Below, in pieces: positions 61,481-64,000 of a stretch of 64,000 bases of DNA. Position 1 is the stretch's first letter; each line of letters begins with the position of its first letter. The stretch comes from Patagioenas fasciata. Lineage: Eukaryota > Chordata > Aves > Columbiformes > Columbidae. The notes beneath the pieces are model-generated. The model ran no database searches. It was not told the DNA's origin and saw nothing but the letters and a program-made list of their open reading frames with translations. Position numbers and translations under genes: made by a program. The stretch is from contig NC_092525.1 of NCBI RefSeq assembly GCF_037038585.1, positions 26,624,367 through 26,688,366 on the forward strand. Reading direction: 5' to 3'.

Positions 61481-64000
61481 ACACCAGCATGTGACGACCT
61501 AGAAACCACAGTAACTTGGGGACTCAGTATGGTAACTGATCCTATTTTACTTGACTGAGAATAAGCATCAAAGTTGTTTTTCTATGTCTTGATTCAGCCA
61601 CAATAAATATTTTCACCCAATTTGGAATAAATGGTGATTCTTAAAAGCAGTGTAGGTTTACAAGTTGAAATTTCCAGCTATTCATTAATGAGTCTTGACC
61701 CTACCTATGTAATATATTTACAGTATTTGGCATGATGACTTAAACTTCTAAGGCTGAAAAAAAAATCTATTAACAGAGTCCATTTTACCTGTTACAGCTA
61801 CACTTAGAGTAGTAATCAAGCATTTAAGAGCAATTTCATCTTCTCAGATACTAGAAGAGTTGCACATATTTTCTTTTAAAAGTAATATAGCAAATGCTTT
61901 AAAATTAACCCCCTTTCACATTACTGCTTACTACTGTCTGTGATTAATATATTGTCCATATCACCACTTTCCAACAGTCAGAGAGTGACATCTTTCTTGC
62001 TCATTGAAAGGCACTATGCCTAGGTCACTTCTCCACACCTGTTTAGATTTCATTCCGCATTTCTTGCTGTACAAACTCATGGTTTTGCATTTGCTTTGTG
62101 CATGTATTTTGGTTGTAATGCTATAGCTTATATCAAAACCTAGTAATTCTATCAATTGAGTCTTCTGTGTAACAAACTATGGCACCTAAAGATATTCAAA
62201 TCCTTGTCACTCCAGTAGTGAGGTTCTCAGCACCCACAGGACTGTAAAAAAGTATAACAGAACATTCAGCAGCAGTTGTACTGCACTTCACTTCTCTTCA
62301 GAGAATGTAAGAGACAAAGACAATGTCATCACACCAACACCAGTAGCACTCCGCTAGAAAAATGGCATTGGAAGTTTTGCAGTAGTCAGGTTTAGTGTTC
62401 TTTCCACTTGAGGAATAGTTGCTCCCTAAGTACACATAATGCTATTAAATTGTAAATTATTCTAGGTAGATAGTTTAGTTGAATGTTTATTAAGATGAGT
62501 TAGACTTGAAAAAATTGGTTCTGATCCCTTCCACAGGTCTGCTGAAAAGTGTTTTCTGCAAATTATAACAGCAGTACAGCAAACTATTTGCTATATAAAC
62601 TGATATTTTTATTCATGAAGTTCTAAGATAACTTTAGACCACAATCACAGCATCCACTGTTGCGTTCAGAGATGTACATGATATTGCACCACTGGCAAAT
62701 GACTTCTGAAGTCTAGCTACTACTATGTAAGTTGGCACCTTACCCAACTGCTCATAAACATCTCTGTTGAGACAAAAAACTAGGAGATGTTATAGGGATG
62801 CTATTTGTATACACTAACGCACACATCAGTTAAAACGGAGATTATTTAAACACAAAAATGCACACTTTATAGGAGACCAAAAGCAGAAGTATTTGGCAAT
62901 TTGAGAGGTCCTATGATATTATCTGGCTCACTGTTGTACCAACCAACACAAAGGCAAGTTGACAAAGTACATGATTTCAAAGGTTCACAGCAAAAACTAG
63001 GTGAAAAATATGTTTTAGGATACCAAGAAATTCCTGTTGATTTTATTTTTTTAAAATGACAAGCCCTGCTTGAGCTCAATGGGTGCTTATGAGTCCACAT
63101 ACGTTTGCTGTTCATTTGGTTTGCCCCAGCCATCATCTGTATACGCTTTACACGACAAGGTCCAAAATTAATGCAAAGCTGGGAAACACTAGATGAACAC
63201 CCAGACACTTCTTCTTGTATCCTCTCAAACCAGATATGCCATGATGTGTGGCAGCCAAAATAATCCAGAAGCTATAGACTCACTTTTTTGTGTGTGTTTG
63301 TTTGTGTTTGTAGTGTGGTTGGTTTGGTTTGGTTTCCACAGGCAGGGGCTGAGGTGCGTTAGGTTTTTTCCTCTCTTTACAGGCTGCCTCATTTGAGTAA
63401 TAGTAGAATAGTAGTTCTAGTTATTAGATTTCCTCTCTAGTTCCCCATACTATTCTAGTTAAAATTTTGCTGCCATCCTAAATAAGCACTTCTCATCATA
63501 TGATGACCCATACAGCAAATCTCTCCATACCCTTGTGATCATTATACCTGGGTCACATTTAAGTGCAGAGCTGCTGAGACCCAGCTAATAGAGGTAGGAT
63601 TGTCAGCACTGTTCTTTGCTACATTCAATACTGTTTCTTTGCAGTCCTTTATTTCTGAGTAAGTATTAAATTTCTTTCCATAGCCTCAAAATAAGACTCC
63701 TCTAGCTACTTCCTGTATAACCTCCCTTCCATGTAGCATAACAAGCAAGTGAGGGGAAAAGAAAAAATTAAAGCAAGCATTTTGGCAATACAAGACTACT
63801 TTATTTAGAAAGCTCTATCCCAATCCATATTGGACTTTAGAGTCCTGAGCACAGGGATATGCACTTTGAGATAGCAAGAGGAAATACTAATTCATGTGTT
63901 AAAATGCAAAAGTTTTGAAAAGGAGGTATGCAGCATTACTGATAGACTCTTCTTTGGAGAATCAGAATGCTACTACTCTCCACTACCCTGACCAGCCATA
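61481..64000. other. Non-coding stretch to the window end
   Basis: No gene recognised. A GT-rich low-complexity tract lies at 63286-63337. Short frames on both strands match nothing I know. Nothing else stands out. Confidence 0.55.
63286..63337. repeat. GT-rich low-complexity tract
   Basis: TGTGTG and TTTG units followed by GGTTT units. It is the mirror in type of the AC-rich tracts elsewhere in the window. Confidence 0.85.

Overview
The window reads as vertebrate nuclear DNA, most probably from a bird of the Neoaves group. It is A+T-rich, has no operon-like packing of genes, and CpG dinucleotides are rare except in one small island. It carries poly-A, poly-T and (CAAA)n tracts and a few old retroposon relics. 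The best taxonomic evidence is a 556-bp solo LTR at 41125-41680. It matches, from memory, an LTR family that is abundant in neoavian genomes, and it is flanked by a perfect 5-bp target duplication. No species can be named from the sequence alone.

No protein-coding gene could be recognised on either strand. The open frames are short (at most about 190 codons) and resemble no family I know. Several run straight through simple repeats or a CpG island, as chance frames do. The window is best read as a gene desert or the inside of a very long intron.

Layout: 1-3.6 kb is non-coding DNA with a possible tRNA-derived relic near 1.1 kb. 3.6-3.9 kb holds the only CpG island, with a 20-bp tandem repeat, a strong CTCF-type motif and a well-placed ATG; it is the best candidate for a transcription start. 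3.9-8.8 kb is A+T-rich and holds an ancient amniote-type repeat (7.56 kb), a perfect short hairpin (7.15 kb) and a candidate 84-nt exon (8759-8842). 8.8-41 kb is desert: microsatellites, a purine-rich block at 24.1-24.6 kb, an RFX-type X-box at 27.6 kb, several blocks that look like conserved non-coding elements (the best at 36.5-36.8 kb), an 18-bp-stem hairpin at 35.9 kb and an L2-like relic at 39.4 kb. 41.1-41.7 kb is the solo LTR. 41.7-64 kb is desert again, with an AC-rich low-complexity tract at 57.2 kb and a MIR-like SINE relic at 61.4 kb.

I found no novel protein system, CRISPR array, tRNA or rRNA gene, or intact transposon. The observations most worth a second look are the CpG island with its array of minus-strand splice-donor-like sites, the dated retroviral LTR, the candidate exon, and the conserved-element-like blocks.
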